Assembly: GCA_021030905.1 (NCBI GenBank)
Contig: JAGFMI010000009.1
Location: 682,001 to 746,000, forward strand
Source: Pyrenula massariospora
Lineage: Eukaryota > Ascomycota > Eurotiomycetes > Pyrenulales > Pyrenulaceae
Direction: 5' to 3'
DNA: 64,000 nt
Below, one piece after another: positions 42,897 to 53,945 of the stretch. A model generated the notes under the pieces. That model was not told the DNA's origin and did not search any database. It saw nothing but the letters and a program-made list of their open reading frames with translations. Position 1 is the first letter of the stretch. Each line of letters begins with the position of its first letter. The position numbers and the translations under genes are program-made.

Positions 42897-45203
42897 TCAC
42901 AGCCCATACCGCCCCTCCCACTTCCTCACACTATCCCTCCCCACCGTGATCCTCGTCCCAAACCGCGTATCCAGCAAATACCCCTCCCACCCCCCCGCCT
43001 TGTCCAGCCAGACCTTGCACTCGCGCACGCACTTCCTATCATACTCTATATCCACCTCCACCTCCTGCCCCTCCTCGCGGGACGACGACGACGACGATGC
43101 GAGGCGTCTCCCATGCCGCCTAACATACCCCGTCCTCTCCATCCACAGATTAACCCCCATCTCATAGTGCGCCACCGGCGCCGTCCAGTCATCCCTCAAA
43201 GCGCCCTTAAACTCGTGCCGCTCGTGACATATAATCTCCGCCCGCAACACCTCCTTCGCCTGCCTGTGCATCCTCAGCTCCCGCCAAACGGCGGCGCGTA
43301 GCAGCGCGAGCAGCGCGCGCTCGTCGAGCTCCTCCCGCGCCCAGTACTTATTTTTCTCGGGATCTTCGCTCCAGGCCAGGTTGGAGAGGCTGAGGTGGAG
43401 TTGGGCGGCGTCCATGCGCTTGAAGCCGCCCCAGAGGAAGATCATTTCTTCGACGGGGGAGACGCCGACAGCGTCTGCGAGGCGGCAGTTGAAGGCGCGG
43501 GCGCGGGACTCCCATTTGGCGACTTTGCGCACGACGTAGGTGTCGAAGGGGAGTTGGCGGCCGAGCATTTTCTTCTTGCCGGCTAGGGTGGGCGCGTGGC
43601 GGATGTATTCTTCCGCATCCGCGGCGTGCTGGGGGTTGGTGGGGAGGGTGTGGCGGTAGAGGGCGAGCTTGGCGGCGCCGGCGATGAAGTAATAGAGGGC
43701 GGGGGACCAGGAGTTGAGGTCGACGCAGGCGAGGAAGGACTCGGCGCACAGGGCGTAGCGGTGCGCGTACATGCTGTTCAGGCTCTTTTCGAACATGTGC
43801 AGGGCTTCGACCTGTTTCAGGGGGGATTTTGAGGGTTGGCTGAGGAGGGCGAGGGAGGCGGACAGGCGGCGCTGGGCGGACTCCATGCGCGCTTCTTCGA
43901 GGAGCCAGAGCTGGCTCTTGGGGAAGCGGGTTCGTTGGATAGTTAGCAGGCCCTTGAGGCGGGCGAGCGGGTAGCCTTCGACGTCGGAGTCCGAGTCGCG
44001 GCTGTCCGGGAGGATGTCGCAGAAGCCGACGAGGCCGTTGTACCAGCCGAGGAGGGTGAGGCCGGCCATGCCGCCGTTGATGTTTTCGAACTTGCTGGCT
44101 TGCCATAGGAGCCGGAGGCCTTTTTCGCGGTCGCCGCGAAATCCGATGATGGACAGTAGCTTCCCGAATGCTGGGGGGATGATTGAAATGAGAACATTGA
44201 GCAATCCGAAGCACAAGTTGCAGCCCGAGTGGATGAAAGCATCTACTGGGTTGGCGAGAATTTCAGAACCCGGGTCCGCGATCAAAGCGCCAATCGGCTC
44301 GCTCTTCGTTTCGACTACTGTAGAAGCTGGCGAAGTGTGGTTGAAAGAATTAAGAGAGTCCTTGTTAGTCTGCTCCTTCTCATCTTGCACAGACATCGTA
44401 GATACACCATCGGTGGCAGCGACGTCGAGGTGTCCTTCGTAGCTTTGCCTTTGCGCCGTATCGTCGTGAGCTTCGTCCGCATCAAAAAAGTCGTCTTCAT
44501 CATCCTCTTCTGTCGTATCCTCATCGAGCTTTTTACGGCTTCCAGTGGCAGAAGACTTTGCCTCGACATTGCGAGGATGTAGGTTCTCCGTGGGAGATCT
44601 CACATGTCTCTGCCTGCCGTTTTCTAGATGCAGATCAAGAGACTCGTCTGACATTTTGGTCTCTCTTGATAACAAAGAAGAATGCCTACCTTTCATGAAC
44701 TTCTGCTCCATGCCAATCAGAGCGTCAAGGGTCACGAAAGCCTTTCTCAACTTATAGAACCCCTTGATACTTTCAGTCAAGCTTTCATTCAGCACCCCAA
44801 CAACCGCAGACATCATCTGCGCCTCTGCTGCAACCAGAGAAAACTCACTGCCCGGGGCATAGATTGAAGAATGGAATCCACCTTCTCGACGCTGAGCCTT
44901 GTAGTGGTCGTTCAAGGCAGTGGTTTCGGCGTCGGCTAATCGCTCCGACGCTTCCTTCATCACGTCCTGTTCCAGGCCGAGTGTAGCTCTGAGAAAGGTG
45001 ACCACGCCTCGGCCGAGCTTGTGGAAGGAGGAATTCCCCAGCTTCAGGCCTTCTTCTGCCCCTTCAACGTCATCATTCATGATCAGAGTAGCTGCCCGCA
45101 TTGCGCTCTCGAGATTTTGATTTTCTGCGAGCGAGTCGAGGCTCTGAGTCGAGGCGCTGGGAGTGAGACTCCTCGTATGGAGCCATGTCCCTACTCTGTG
45201 CAT
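42897..45203 (-). CDS. IML2: Inclusion-body clearance protein IML2-like (TTC39 family)
   Basis: A single exon of 768 aa from ATG 45203. The opening region ESAMRAATLIMNDDVEGAEE, GNSSFHKLGRGVVTFLRATL and KAFVTLDALIGMEQ is the IML2/Mau2-TTC39 outer-membrane family pattern. An acidic linker rich in D and E (about residues 190-300) is followed by GCNLCFGLLNVLISIIPPAF, a hydrophobic stretch, and TPR-like helical repeats to the C-terminus (SLNSMYAHRYALCAESFLAC). Yeast Iml2 works with lipid droplets and mitochondria in clearing misfolded-protein inclusions. The second half is strongly GC-rich, which creates long Arg/Pro-rich antisense and out-of-frame shadows at 43348-44442. The upstream neighbour is an amino-acid permease on the same strand, about 1 kb away. 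Confidence 0.93.
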   Translation of the reverse strand: MHRVGTWLHTRSLTPSASTQSLDSLAENQNLESAMRAATLIMNDDVEGAEEGLKLGNSSFHKLGRGVVTFLRATLGLEQDVMKEASERLADAETTALNDHYKAQRREGGFHSSIYAPGSEFSLVAAEAQMMSAVVGVLNESLTESIKGFYKLRKAFVTLDALIGMEQKFMKGRHSSLLSRETKMSDESLDLHLENGRQRHVRSPTENLHPRNVEAKSSATGSRKKLDEDTTEEDDEDDFFDADEAHDDTAQRQSYEGHLDVAATDGVSTMSVQDEKEQTNKDSLNSFNHTSPASTVVETKSEPIGALIADPGSEILANPVDAFIHSGCNLCFGLLNVLISIIPPAFGKLLSIIGFRGDREKGLRLLWQASKFENINGGMAGLTLLGWYNGLVGFCDILPDSRDSDSDVEGYPLARLKGLLTIQRTRFPKSQLWLLEEARMESAQRRLSASLALLSQPSKSPLKQVEALHMFEKSLNSMYAHRYALCAESFLACVDLNSWSPALYYFIAGAAKLALYRHTLPTNPQHAADAEEYIRHAPTLAGKKKMLGRQLPFDTYVVRKVAKWESRARAFNCRLADAVGVSPVEEMIFLWGGFKRMDAAQLHLSLSNLAWSEDPEKNKYWAREELDERALLALLRAAVWRELRMHRQAKEVLRAEIICHERHEFKGALRDDWTAPVAHYEMGVNLWMERTGYVRRHGRRLASSSSSSREEGQEVEVDIEYDRKCVRECKVWLDKAGGWEGYLLDTRFGTRITVGRDSVRKWEGRYGL

Positions 45204-46215
45204 CTTGACAAGGCGGGTGGTGATAACTCGGCGGTAAGTATTTCTGCTACAGCTAAAAAAGTAATTTTCAGTCCATATCGTACAAGTCAGCGCTCACAGA
45301 GATGTCCAATGCGAGCCGGTAATTATCAACTATGTAAGATGGTCATTAGAGATTATAAGCATCGGTCAGACATGACAACTCTCGGCCGTACAACGTAGCA
45401 GCCTTAGCTGAGCCTCTGCGGTCACCGAAAGTTCCTCCGGCTGATGTTCCGCTCCACTCGGGCTGTGTCGGGCGCAATGTTCCGACGCGCCAAGCATTAA
45501 ACTCGCCATACTACAATCTGGAGAGCCTCAAACTACTTTATCACACAACCTCGAAGTCTTCTCATGGTCTCATGCTCGGGATCCTCAAATATGTATTGAC
45601 GAACAGCAGAGTATGAGACAGTGGTTGCTGGTGACCTGACGGGGCTGACTTGATCTGTGAGAAAAGTATCCACTAAGAGGCGGTTGACACGTAAAGTGTA
45701 TTGTTCGAAGCAAAGTCTTGACGTAAACAATTGAGTTAAGTATAGCTACAATCTTCTTACGGTCCACTAAATTTTGTTGTTCAGGAAGCAGCGACCTCCA
45801 GCAGCCTTTCTATAGCAGACGTTAGCCGAGTGAATACTATTTCAGACCCGTTAGGTCATCTACCTAGCTGCTATACCGTATTTTTTCTGTTTACTAACAA
45901 AATGCATGCTGTTCTCCGCCATTCATTTTGGCAGCAGTACTTCGTAACGGAGGAAAGGCGTAATTAAAAGCAGCAGGAAATCCAAATCACTCAAGGCAGA
46001 CTTGAAAGCCACGTATATTAATTGTGCGCATAATCAGTTTGTGATACAATAATAATTGATGTCGAGAAGTCATGCATAATGTGTGGTAAAGATGTCCATC
46101 TATCTATGCTCTTCACTATCTCATTACGACAGATGCTTTCAATCTTTGGCTCGGCCAGCAATGACGCGAGCAACGCATTGTCCCCCTCTCTAAAGCCAGA
46201 ACGACCGTCTCGGAC
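45204..46215. other. IML2 upstream region and permease 3' region
   Basis: This 1.0-kb stretch has AT-rich parts around 45840-46100 and no supported gene. Two overlapping 60-65 codon frames at 45533-45767 show no family character. Confidence 0.35.
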
Positions 46216-48207
46216 CTAGCAGAGCCAGAACCAGAACTTCTCGATGATATTCCTTGGCACAGGATTCGGCCAATGAGCATCTGCAGCATCCAGAGCACTC
46301 TTGCCAGTGTAAATATCGGCGTGTTCAGGTTTAACCGCTCTAGTTCTCTTGAATATTTTCCAGAAGCCGTAGAGCGCGAAGAAAATCGGGATACCGATGT
46401 AGCTTGTGATGAAATCATCAACTGACCATGGCGCAAAGGTGTAGAATCCGTTGAATAGAATAATGACGGAAAAGAAGACGAGGGCCGAATAAGCTAGGTA
46501 TGGCTGGAATGGAGACTTGAAAACCATAGTATTTCGGTCCACACCTTGCGCATTTAGCGCATGATAAAATTTGATGTAAGCAACGCAGATGCTACACCAC
46601 GTGAAGAGACCTGCAATGGTCGTCAAGTTCTGCATCCAAGTGAAGACCTTGTTAGCTCCAGAGCTAGTCGACAAGTATGTCAATAGAGATATAGATGCTG
46701 TGACCCCGACGCAAACATAAGGAACTCCACTGTCGTTCCATGTGAGCTTTCTAAAGTCTCGTCAACTTCTGGGATAAACTCACTTCTTTGTGCACCGCAA
46801 AAAGACTCTGGGAGCCTGGCGAATTTGAGCTAAACCGAATAAATATCTGCTGCCTTGAAAGCGCTGTTAATTGAAGGGTTATGTCCAGATGTGGTTCTTT
46901 GACTTACCTGTATAGAGGAAAGCGTTGGCGCTGGATGAAGCGGATGTAAGAATGACAGCATTGATGATGCTTGGCAAAGCTTTAATGCCAGCACGCTCAA
47001 TTGCAATAACCCAAGGAGAGGCGGCTGCACCAGCGGCTTCGGCCTTTTGAGCTGAAAGGAGATGGCTGTCGTTGTATGGAACCAGAACACCGATTGCAAG
47101 ACTTCCGAGCACATAAAAGAAAAGAATCCGCCAGAAGACTCGTCGAACAGCCTTGGGGATGTTCTTCCTAGGATTTTCAGCCTCACCAGCCGCGACCGCT
47201 ACCATTTCCACGCCGCCGTAGGAGAATGCGGCATTGACCAAGGTGGACCAAAGGCCAGTAAATCGTCCTGTAGCACCGTGTCCGACGTATTCTTTCATAG
47301 CACCTGGGTCTCGCCAATAATGAAACCCAAGTCGCTTTTGCCCGGGAACACCGCCGACGTCGATGATCAAAGCCAGGATCAGCAATCCGACAATCGTGAT
47401 GATTTTCACACTAGCAAAGATGAATTCGGCTTCGCCGTAGATTGACACTGCGAAGATGTTCAGGCATACGACGAGTATAATGATGATAGAGATCCATGCA
47501 GCAACCTGATGAGGAGTCAATCAGTTCGAAATTCTCTCTACCAGAGTTTGGTTGCTTACATTGATATCGTCAGCACCTTTCCAGAACTGGATTACTATAC
47601 TCGCGGCCGATATCTCCGCACACAGAGTTATGGACGACGCGTACCAATTCTAGTATCCCGTTAGATGATTCCAGCACAATGGAAAGCGGGGGATGCAGAA
47701 AGACGCACGTTCCAGCCGACAGCAAAACCAAGGGCATCATCAGCATAGCGAGCACAGAATTGAGGAATCGCTCCGGGCAGGGGGAGCCAAGTCGCCATTT
47801 CACCCAATGATTGCATCTATGAGACAAGTTAGTAATATTCGGGAGACTGCTGAAGAGCGCTGTACCATTGCAAATATAGCAAGTCCGGTGAAGGTGTATC
47901 CCAAGAGAATGGAGAGCGGACCAGCTTGGGTCAGAGCACGTCCAATACCAAGGAAAAGACCGGTGCCGATGGTGCCACCCAGAGCAATGAACTGGATATG
48001 GCGAGATTTGAGGCCTCGGGTAACGTAACCGAGTTCTTCTGCATCCTGAAGATCCCCATAGACATCGGCAGCTTCGCCAACCCTCAGGCCTTTCTCGTCA
48101 GTTACCACGGACATTTTGCGTTCGCGGCCGGGGTCTTGATAGCCGGGAATGCCATCGTCGATCGAGTATTTCTTCTCGCCCGGGCTATACTCTTTTTCTG
48201 GATCCAT
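46216..48207 (-). CDS. Amino-acid permease (YAT/AAP family)
   Basis: Six exons: 48207-47866, 47816-47709, 47649-47560, 47505-46908, 46853-46784 and 46750-46216, with introns of 49, 59, 59, 54, 54 and 33 nt counted in order as far as five junctions allow (the last is the shortest), encode 580 aa. The first helix has the APC-superfamily signature GGTIGTGLFLGIGRAL (residues 77-92). Other joined family motifs are MQSLGEMATWLPLPGAIPQF, DALGFAVGWNNWYASSITLC, SYGGVEMVAVAAGEAENPRK and SRYLFGLAQIRQAPRVFLRC. About twelve hydrophobic helices are present, and the C-terminus ends in EKFWFWLC, a typical permease tail. These proteins import amino acids across the plasma membrane by proton symport. The substrate range cannot be set from sequence. 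The N-terminal cytoplasmic segment is rich in charged residues. Confidence 0.95.
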
Positions 48208-50568
48208 GGTGCTGGTGTTGGGCCGGTGGAAGTAGGAACGAAGAGTGCTACAGCAGGAGGGAGTCGAGCAAGGGAGGGAGGGAGGCTGACGAGCTTTTGA
48301 GGAAGATCAGGTCGGGGCAGAGGGTGTATGGGAGAGACCAGGATAAGGGCGAGCAAGCAATCAGGGCTGGGCAATTGCGATCGTATGTACTTGCCGTTTT
48401 GAAGGGTTCCAGCATGGCGGTTGGTCGCGACGCTTCACCCAAACCGTCACTTCAAGCAATGCAGGCAAACGGGATCGCCGTGATAAGTGGTAGCTGATAA
48501 GCTCTCACACCACGAGCTGAAGCTGTGCGACGCAACCAGGCCTACCTTGAACTCCCCCGGCTAGTTAGAGGCGCGCTCTCGGATCGCGTATTCGCTGCCG
48601 GGAAGATGTGGCGCCTTCTCGATCCCTGTCGAGTCGGTGCGACTGTGCGAAATTTTCCAGACAAGCTTTGCATCGTGAAGCCTTGGCTCGGACGCGGACC
48701 AGGCCTCATGCCCTGGTGTTCTGGCGGTTGGGCTAATGAGGTCGCGTGTCTCAAGCATTTTAGGCTCGGTCGCTGTAGCCGCGGGGGCAAGCGTGCGATA
48801 AGGACCAGCCGTCGAAGGCGGCATGTGGACATCCATTTGTCACGTCGCTTGCTGCTGCCAGGCGTGATTTTGCACTTGATACAAATAGACAGTCCTTGTG
48901 CAACGCAGCCTTCTCTTAGATTTAATGACCGCTGCGCTAAGATTGTAGAGGAACGAAGTTACCCCGATCCATTCAGCTCCCTGTACCGAGACCCCACTAA
49001 ATTAGGGTTGGTTGCTGCTAAATCACGGATACCGACCGCTTGTCATACCCTATCGGCTCGTACTCATTGGCAAGACCTTCTATTCCACATGTCGATGTAA
49101 GACAGCTTGGTCACGCTGTCCTAAGATCTTTTATACCGGCCTCTACGAAGTTTTGATCCTCAAATTCGAGGCTTCAGGCCCCCTAGTAGACATGTGGAGG
49201 AAGGTGTCATGGCAGACGTCAATCGCCAATTCCCAGAGATAAGGAGCCGCTCCACTGGGGCGCCTTTGCCGTCACCCGCGGCCATGGACCCGCTTGACTG
49301 TTTGCGGCGGGCCCGAGTCCAGACTCGTTTGGTACTGACGCCATGAATCGGGGAAGCTTGTAGTGTGGGGTCACCATTTTTGTTTTTTTGGAGATATTTT
49401 TACAACGATGATTCTACTGACACTGAAGACGCATAGATGTCTCAATGATCAAAGGTTCGAATTTAGATGGTGAAGAAAAGTGCATTTTCAGTTATCGCGT
49501 GGAGAGATCTCGATCGGGAGGCCGTTGTAACCATATTATCCTAACATATCACATTCTGTCCGGGAGCATTGAGAATCATGCATATTCCATCAATAGTTCA
49601 AAGTCTCAGCTTCTCTTTGAGACTTCTTGAGAGATTCAAAGGTAATTATTTTTCACTCAACAGCGCATTGCGCCACCTCTGGCTTCTCGTTATGCCACCC
49701 TAGCGGCCTTTCCACGTGCAGCTTGACATGTTCTCAGAAATATTTAGCCGACACACAGCAATATGGCGGCCTCTTTAAATGAGGTACCAAAAGGCGGTAT
49801 CCTGAACGTACCCAGGTGGCATTCTAGATGGGGATGTCAAACGTCTACAACAGTCATGCATCTTCATCGAGTGCAAGGGTAAAATCAATGCTAATCCGGC
49901 TTTGAGCCGGTAAATCTATTGATATGGTGGGCTCGTGCACTACATCTTGGAAGAAACTAATTTCATGAAACTTCCATGTTCACATACGGTACTTTTGACC
50001 ATGTTGGCTCGAAACGGGCCAAAAAGGTGGCGAGAACGAATGTGGAGTTATTGGAAAAAGCGTTTAATCAGTTCCTGCCGATGATCACTACGAATATATG
50101 AACACACTGATCGCGGCGTCATTGTGCGCCAATTAGATGCCCAATCTAAAGCCCATGTCTTATATTTGGTCTGGGATAGCATCATGAAGCTGCCACCGCC
50201 AACGCCACGCACATACGCGCTTGGCGCCAAGAGTAAATGCCAAGCCATGTCGCCGCGTAACGCGGGTGGGAATTAGTCTCAAGGTATATACCTACTTTCA
50301 CGTAGGACTGCAAGAAAATCTTGCAATTTTGCTTTGATGAACACATACTCAACGCTTTCGAACTCTTTGTATCTCTTCGATCTCCTCTCCTTAGGCTGTA
50401 GAGATTCCGATGGACCTACAACCCTTCAGCTGTGGTAGACCCCTAAGATCGAGCAGGTGGTACCCTCCATGAGTGCTTGCCAAAGCTTTCATACTCTTTG
50501 ATACAACTTTAACAGACGGCCGGCGGGCCGAGTACATCAATGCTAGACTAAGGAAATTATCCTCCGAA
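48208..50568. promoter_or_regulatory. Divergent gene-poor region between permease and MLH3
   Basis: This 2.36-kb region lies between divergent starts. The longest frame (48525-49100 plus, 191 codons) has no domain and is opposed by open minus-strand frames. The frame preceding the MLH3 ATG opens at a GTG (50473), which is not a likely start. No repeat or RNA gene was identified. Confidence 0.35.
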
Positions 50569-53500
50569 ATGCCAGTTTCTTCTCCCTCCGCATCACCAAT
50601 ACGCCCCCTTCCCGACGAAGTTCGAGCCCAGATTCAATCGTCCTCGACCCTGAACTCCTTGAACGACGTGGTCATCGGTCTGTTAAAGAATTCGTTGGAT
50701 GCGTCTGCACGAAGTATCAAGATCGAAGTCGACTATGTACGGGGAGCATGTACAGTGCAGGACGATGGACATGGTATTCCAGCAGCGGCATTCGCCGGAG
50801 GTGGCGGGTTGGGAAAAGCACATCACACGTCGAAATATCCTCCTTGTGATCGAATCTATGGCCACCAGGGCTCATTCCTTGCCTCCGTCTCTGCTTTAGC
50901 TTTTTTGACCATATCATCGAGGGGTCGGGGTCACTCAAGGCAGCCGCTCGTCTCTTTGAACCAGTCGAGCGTCATATCCAGGCTTGGGGACGCAAAAGAC
51001 TCAAGGTTGCTTGGGGCTGAACAATACGGCACATACGTTGGCGTTCAATCATTGTTCGGTAACCTTCCTGTGCGGGTCAAACAAAGAGTGAACAGATACG
51101 AGAATCTAGAGAAGAAATTTCGGGATTACGGGGAGCTTAAAAGATTAATTGTTGGACTGCTCCTCGCGTCGTCATGGCCTTGTGGAGCCATTCTCATGAT
51201 GAAAGGCGAGAAACGGAGAGTGATACTAAGGGATCAGCGACTGGCTGGCCAAAATTTCCCGACACAAAGTATTACGCGTGGATCATCATTTCACTTCGAG
51301 TCGATCATGTCAATACTAGCTCAAGCCGGCTACATTTCTTCGTCATCAGCCAAGTCATGGACTACAATATCAGCACGCAGCTTGTTTGCATCCATCCGGG
51401 CTGCTATCTCACTTGAGCCCGCTCCTTCAAAGCAAATACAGTTTGTCTCCATTGGCATCGTTCCAATCGATCATCAAAAGGACAGCATTATTCACAATGA
51501 AGTAAACAGACTGTTCACACAGTCTAGCTTTGGTTTGACCGAGGATGACTTTGACATTGATCAAGAGGAGCAGCGCCGACGAGCTGGCGACAGACGCTTC
51601 AAGGGTGACGCATTTACAAATCGACAACTTAAAGGTTCCGGCCGAGGGGTAGATCGCTGGCCAATGTTCTATATTCGGATCAACTTAGACAAGGACCGAA
51701 AAGCGACACAGCCTCTAAACATTGCTGATGCCGTTTCTGCGGACGAAACACATAAGGTCATAGAGCTTTTGAGGTCTATGATGAACCAATTTCTGGAACA
51801 GCATCATTTTCGACCAAAAACACGCAAACGAAAGAGATTGTGCCTCGATGATCCGAATCAGAACGAGAATTGCAAAAATACCAAGCAAGACTTTGCTGAA
51901 AGGTCGCATGCTGGGCAAGAAGGTGGCCGCAGACCATCGGGTAGTGCAATTGATGCTACTGAATGTAGTCCCAACTTAATTCAAGAGTACCATGTGCCCA
52001 TTCTGACGAGGACGAAGTCTGAACCTCTACGGAAGAGCTTCTCTACATGGTCAAGGATCAAAGCCTCAAGTCCTGTAGTGCTGGATGATTTGTCGTCTAA
52101 TCCAACATTGAGCAAGTCAGGCACTGTCCATCAAAATAACCCGGATTTGTCCATTGGCGTAGTTCCCGACCATGCACGATCACATCTATTTTCTCTAGCA
52201 TCACTTGATGGCAATCATAGGATTCAGAAGCATCTTTCTACTGGCGAAACATTGGACGCTTCTCCAGCATATCAGAAACAGCCGATTGAAGCTTCGACTC
52301 TTAAAACCTCCAAGCCCAATCGTTCTGACAGCTTTATTACCGAAAACGTACCACGGGAAACCACGACGGAATCGGACGGTGAAATTCGATGGACGAATCC
52401 TGTTACTTCTCAAGAGGCTCTCATCAATGCTAGGACAGGACTGATTCTCGATAGCAGCTCTGTGAATAAGAAGGGTCAATTATCAGCCAAGGAGCTTCCG
52501 CCAATCTGTACGAAGCTTCATGATCGTTTGCGACACGGTTGCTTGAGAACGCAGTCTTCACCGTCAGGCACTTTTACCAGCCAAATCTTGCAGAAATGGG
52601 ACAATCCTGTTTTTCGTAATCCCGAAGCACCGATACATGTTGTTACGTCGGATGACATGTGTGAGCTGTCCAAAGGGAATGTAGCTCATGACCAAATTGG
52701 TAAAGAAATGGATCGATATTTTGACGAACCTTCTAATTCACGGATGGAACGCTTGGACAAACGTAGTCTTTCCGATGCCGTCGTATTGGGCCAGGTGGAT
52801 CAGAAATTTATTCTTCTCAAAATTAAAGACGACCGATCATCCAAGTCTGACCTAGGAGATCCGGCTTCCTCCCTTGTCCTTATCGATCAGCACGCAGCAG
52901 ATGAAAGGTGTCGAGTTGAGCAGCTCTACGAGGAGTTTTTCAAGTTCTCTAGACAGCCAGCCGATGAATCGACTAGTCTTCCAGCAATCGATTCATCTCT
53001 CCTCCCACAACCGATCGTCTTCGAGACCTCCCACCAAGAGCTCGAGCTTTTTCAAAGTCACCAGTCATTTTTCGCCTTCTGGGGTATAATCTACAAGCCA
53101 AATTCCCAATCTCTCGCCGCCCACCAAAACGGAGTCAAAGCACAACCATCAACCCTCACAGTGACCGCCGTTCCCTCCCTCATCGCCGAGCGCTGCCGTC
53201 TCGACCACAAACTCGTAATCGACCTTCTCCGCCGCGAGGTGTGGGCTCTAGCCGAGAATCCTTCGCTAGCCAATTTACCAAAATCAACCCCAGCCGATTG
53301 GCCGGCCCGACTCGCAAGTTGTCCGAAGGGTATCCTGGACATGCTCTGTTCGAGAGCGTGCAGGAGCGCGATCATGTTCAACGATCCGTTGACGTTGGGA
53401 GAGTGTGGGAGGTTGGTAAGGAGGCTGGCGGGGTGTAGGTTTCCGTTTGTTTGTGCGCATGGGAGGAGGAGTTTGGTGGTTCTTGGGGGGTTGGGGTGTG

Positions 53501-53574
53501 TTGGGGGGGAAGGGGAGGTGGGAGGTGGTGGGGAGGGGTTTGTGGAGAGGTATAAGGATTGGCAGGGATTGTGA
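50569..53574 (+). CDS. MLH3: DNA mismatch repair/meiotic endonuclease MLH3
   Basis: A single exon of 1001 aa from ATG 50569 (MPVSSPSASPIRPLPDEVRA). The N-terminal GHKL ATPase has NSLDA at 41-45, DDGHG at 65-69 and a GLGKAHHTSK segment before GHQGSFLASVSALA. The central third is a disordered linker. The C-terminal domain carries the endonuclease metal motif DQHA-x2-E-x4-E intact (D773 to E784, DQHAADERCRVE), plus CSRACRSAIMFND near 925-940 and the CAHGR motif near 961, which complete the PMS/MLH3 zinc-binding site. MLH3 pairs with MLH1 and nicks DNA in mismatch repair and meiotic crossover resolution. The position of the usual ATPase general-base Glu is Gly37 here (see the finding). The last about 30 residues are unusually Gly-rich. 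Confidence 0.9.
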   Translation: MPVSSPSASPIRPLPDEVRAQIQSSSTLNSLNDVVIGLLKNSLDASARSIKIEVDYVRGACTVQDDGHGIPAAAFAGGGGLGKAHHTSKYPPCDRIYGHQGSFLASVSALAFLTISSRGRGHSRQPLVSLNQSSVISRLGDAKDSRLLGAEQYGTYVGVQSLFGNLPVRVKQRVNRYENLEKKFRDYGELKRLIVGLLLASSWPCGAILMMKGEKRRVILRDQRLAGQNFPTQSITRGSSFHFESIMSILAQAGYISSSSAKSWTTISARSLFASIRAAISLEPAPSKQIQFVSIGIVPIDHQKDSIIHNEVNRLFTQSSFGLTEDDFDIDQEEQRRRAGDRRFKGDAFTNRQLKGSGRGVDRWPMFYIRINLDKDRKATQPLNIADAVSADETHKVIELLRSMMNQFLEQHHFRPKTRKRKRLCLDDPNQNENCKNTKQDFAERSHAGQEGGRRPSGSAIDATECSPNLIQEYHVPILTRTKSEPLRKSFSTWSRIKASSPVVLDDLSSNPTLSKSGTVHQNNPDLSIGVVPDHARSHLFSLASLDGNHRIQKHLSTGETLDASPAYQKQPIEASTLKTSKPNRSDSFITENVPRETTTESDGEIRWTNPVTSQEALINARTGLILDSSSVNKKGQLSAKELPPICTKLHDRLRHGCLRTQSSPSGTFTSQILQKWDNPVFRNPEAPIHVVTSDDMCELSKGNVAHDQIGKEMDRYFDEPSNSRMERLDKRSLSDAVVLGQVDQKFILLKIKDDRSSKSDLGDPASSLVLIDQHAADERCRVEQLYEEFFKFSRQPADESTSLPAIDSSLLPQPIVFETSHQELELFQSHQSFFAFWGIIYKPNSQSLAAHQNGVKAQPSTLTVTAVPSLIAERCRLDHKLVIDLLRREVWALAENPSLANLPKSTPADWPARLASCPKGILDMLCSRACRSAIMFNDPLTLGECGRLVRRLAGCRFPFVCAHGRRSLVVLGGLGCVGGEGEVGGGGEGFVERYKDWQGL

Positions 53575-53945
53575 GGAGGATGGGACGGGCTTTTGCGCTC
53601 TCTTGTGTGTGTGATGGATTGTGGTTGGGGTCTTCGTCCAGCAATCTGTACGTTTGCGAAACGTACGCGAGAAACTCGTCCTGATATCTTGTATGTGTGA
53701 TCTATTACGCTGAAATGCTGCACCTTTGGCGTCGCTTTCTCTCGTCTAAATCTGTACTCTATCATACACTATCTACTCGAGTGGTGCGTAGCTCCAAGGG
53801 CTCTAGGAATGCTCCCACACGAACTAACCAGTCTACCTAGCAAACCAGCGTTCCGTCACTGCGTCTACGCACCGCCTAACCAGCCCCCTCAAAATCAACA
53901 CCCAACGGGCCTTGGGGTACCTATCCCAACAATCCCAATCCCCCC
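53575..53945. other. Convergent 3' region
   Basis: This 371-bp gap lies between the convergent MLH3 gene and the CxxC-protein gene. No gene was seen. Confidence 0.4.

Noticed and set aside
43348-44442. Arg/Pro-rich minus-strand and plus-strand frames up to 288 codons
   Set aside because: They are out-of-frame or antisense shadows of IML2, whose own frame is family-matched throughout.
48525-49100. 191-codon plus-strand frame upstream of MLH3
   Set aside because: Its Arg/Cys/His-rich random-like composition, opposed open frames and absence of any motif argue against it.
50473-50568. Upstream extension of MLH3 by 32 codons
   Set aside because: It opens at GTG, not ATG, and MPVSSPSASPIRPLP at 50569 matches the usual MLH3 N-terminus.
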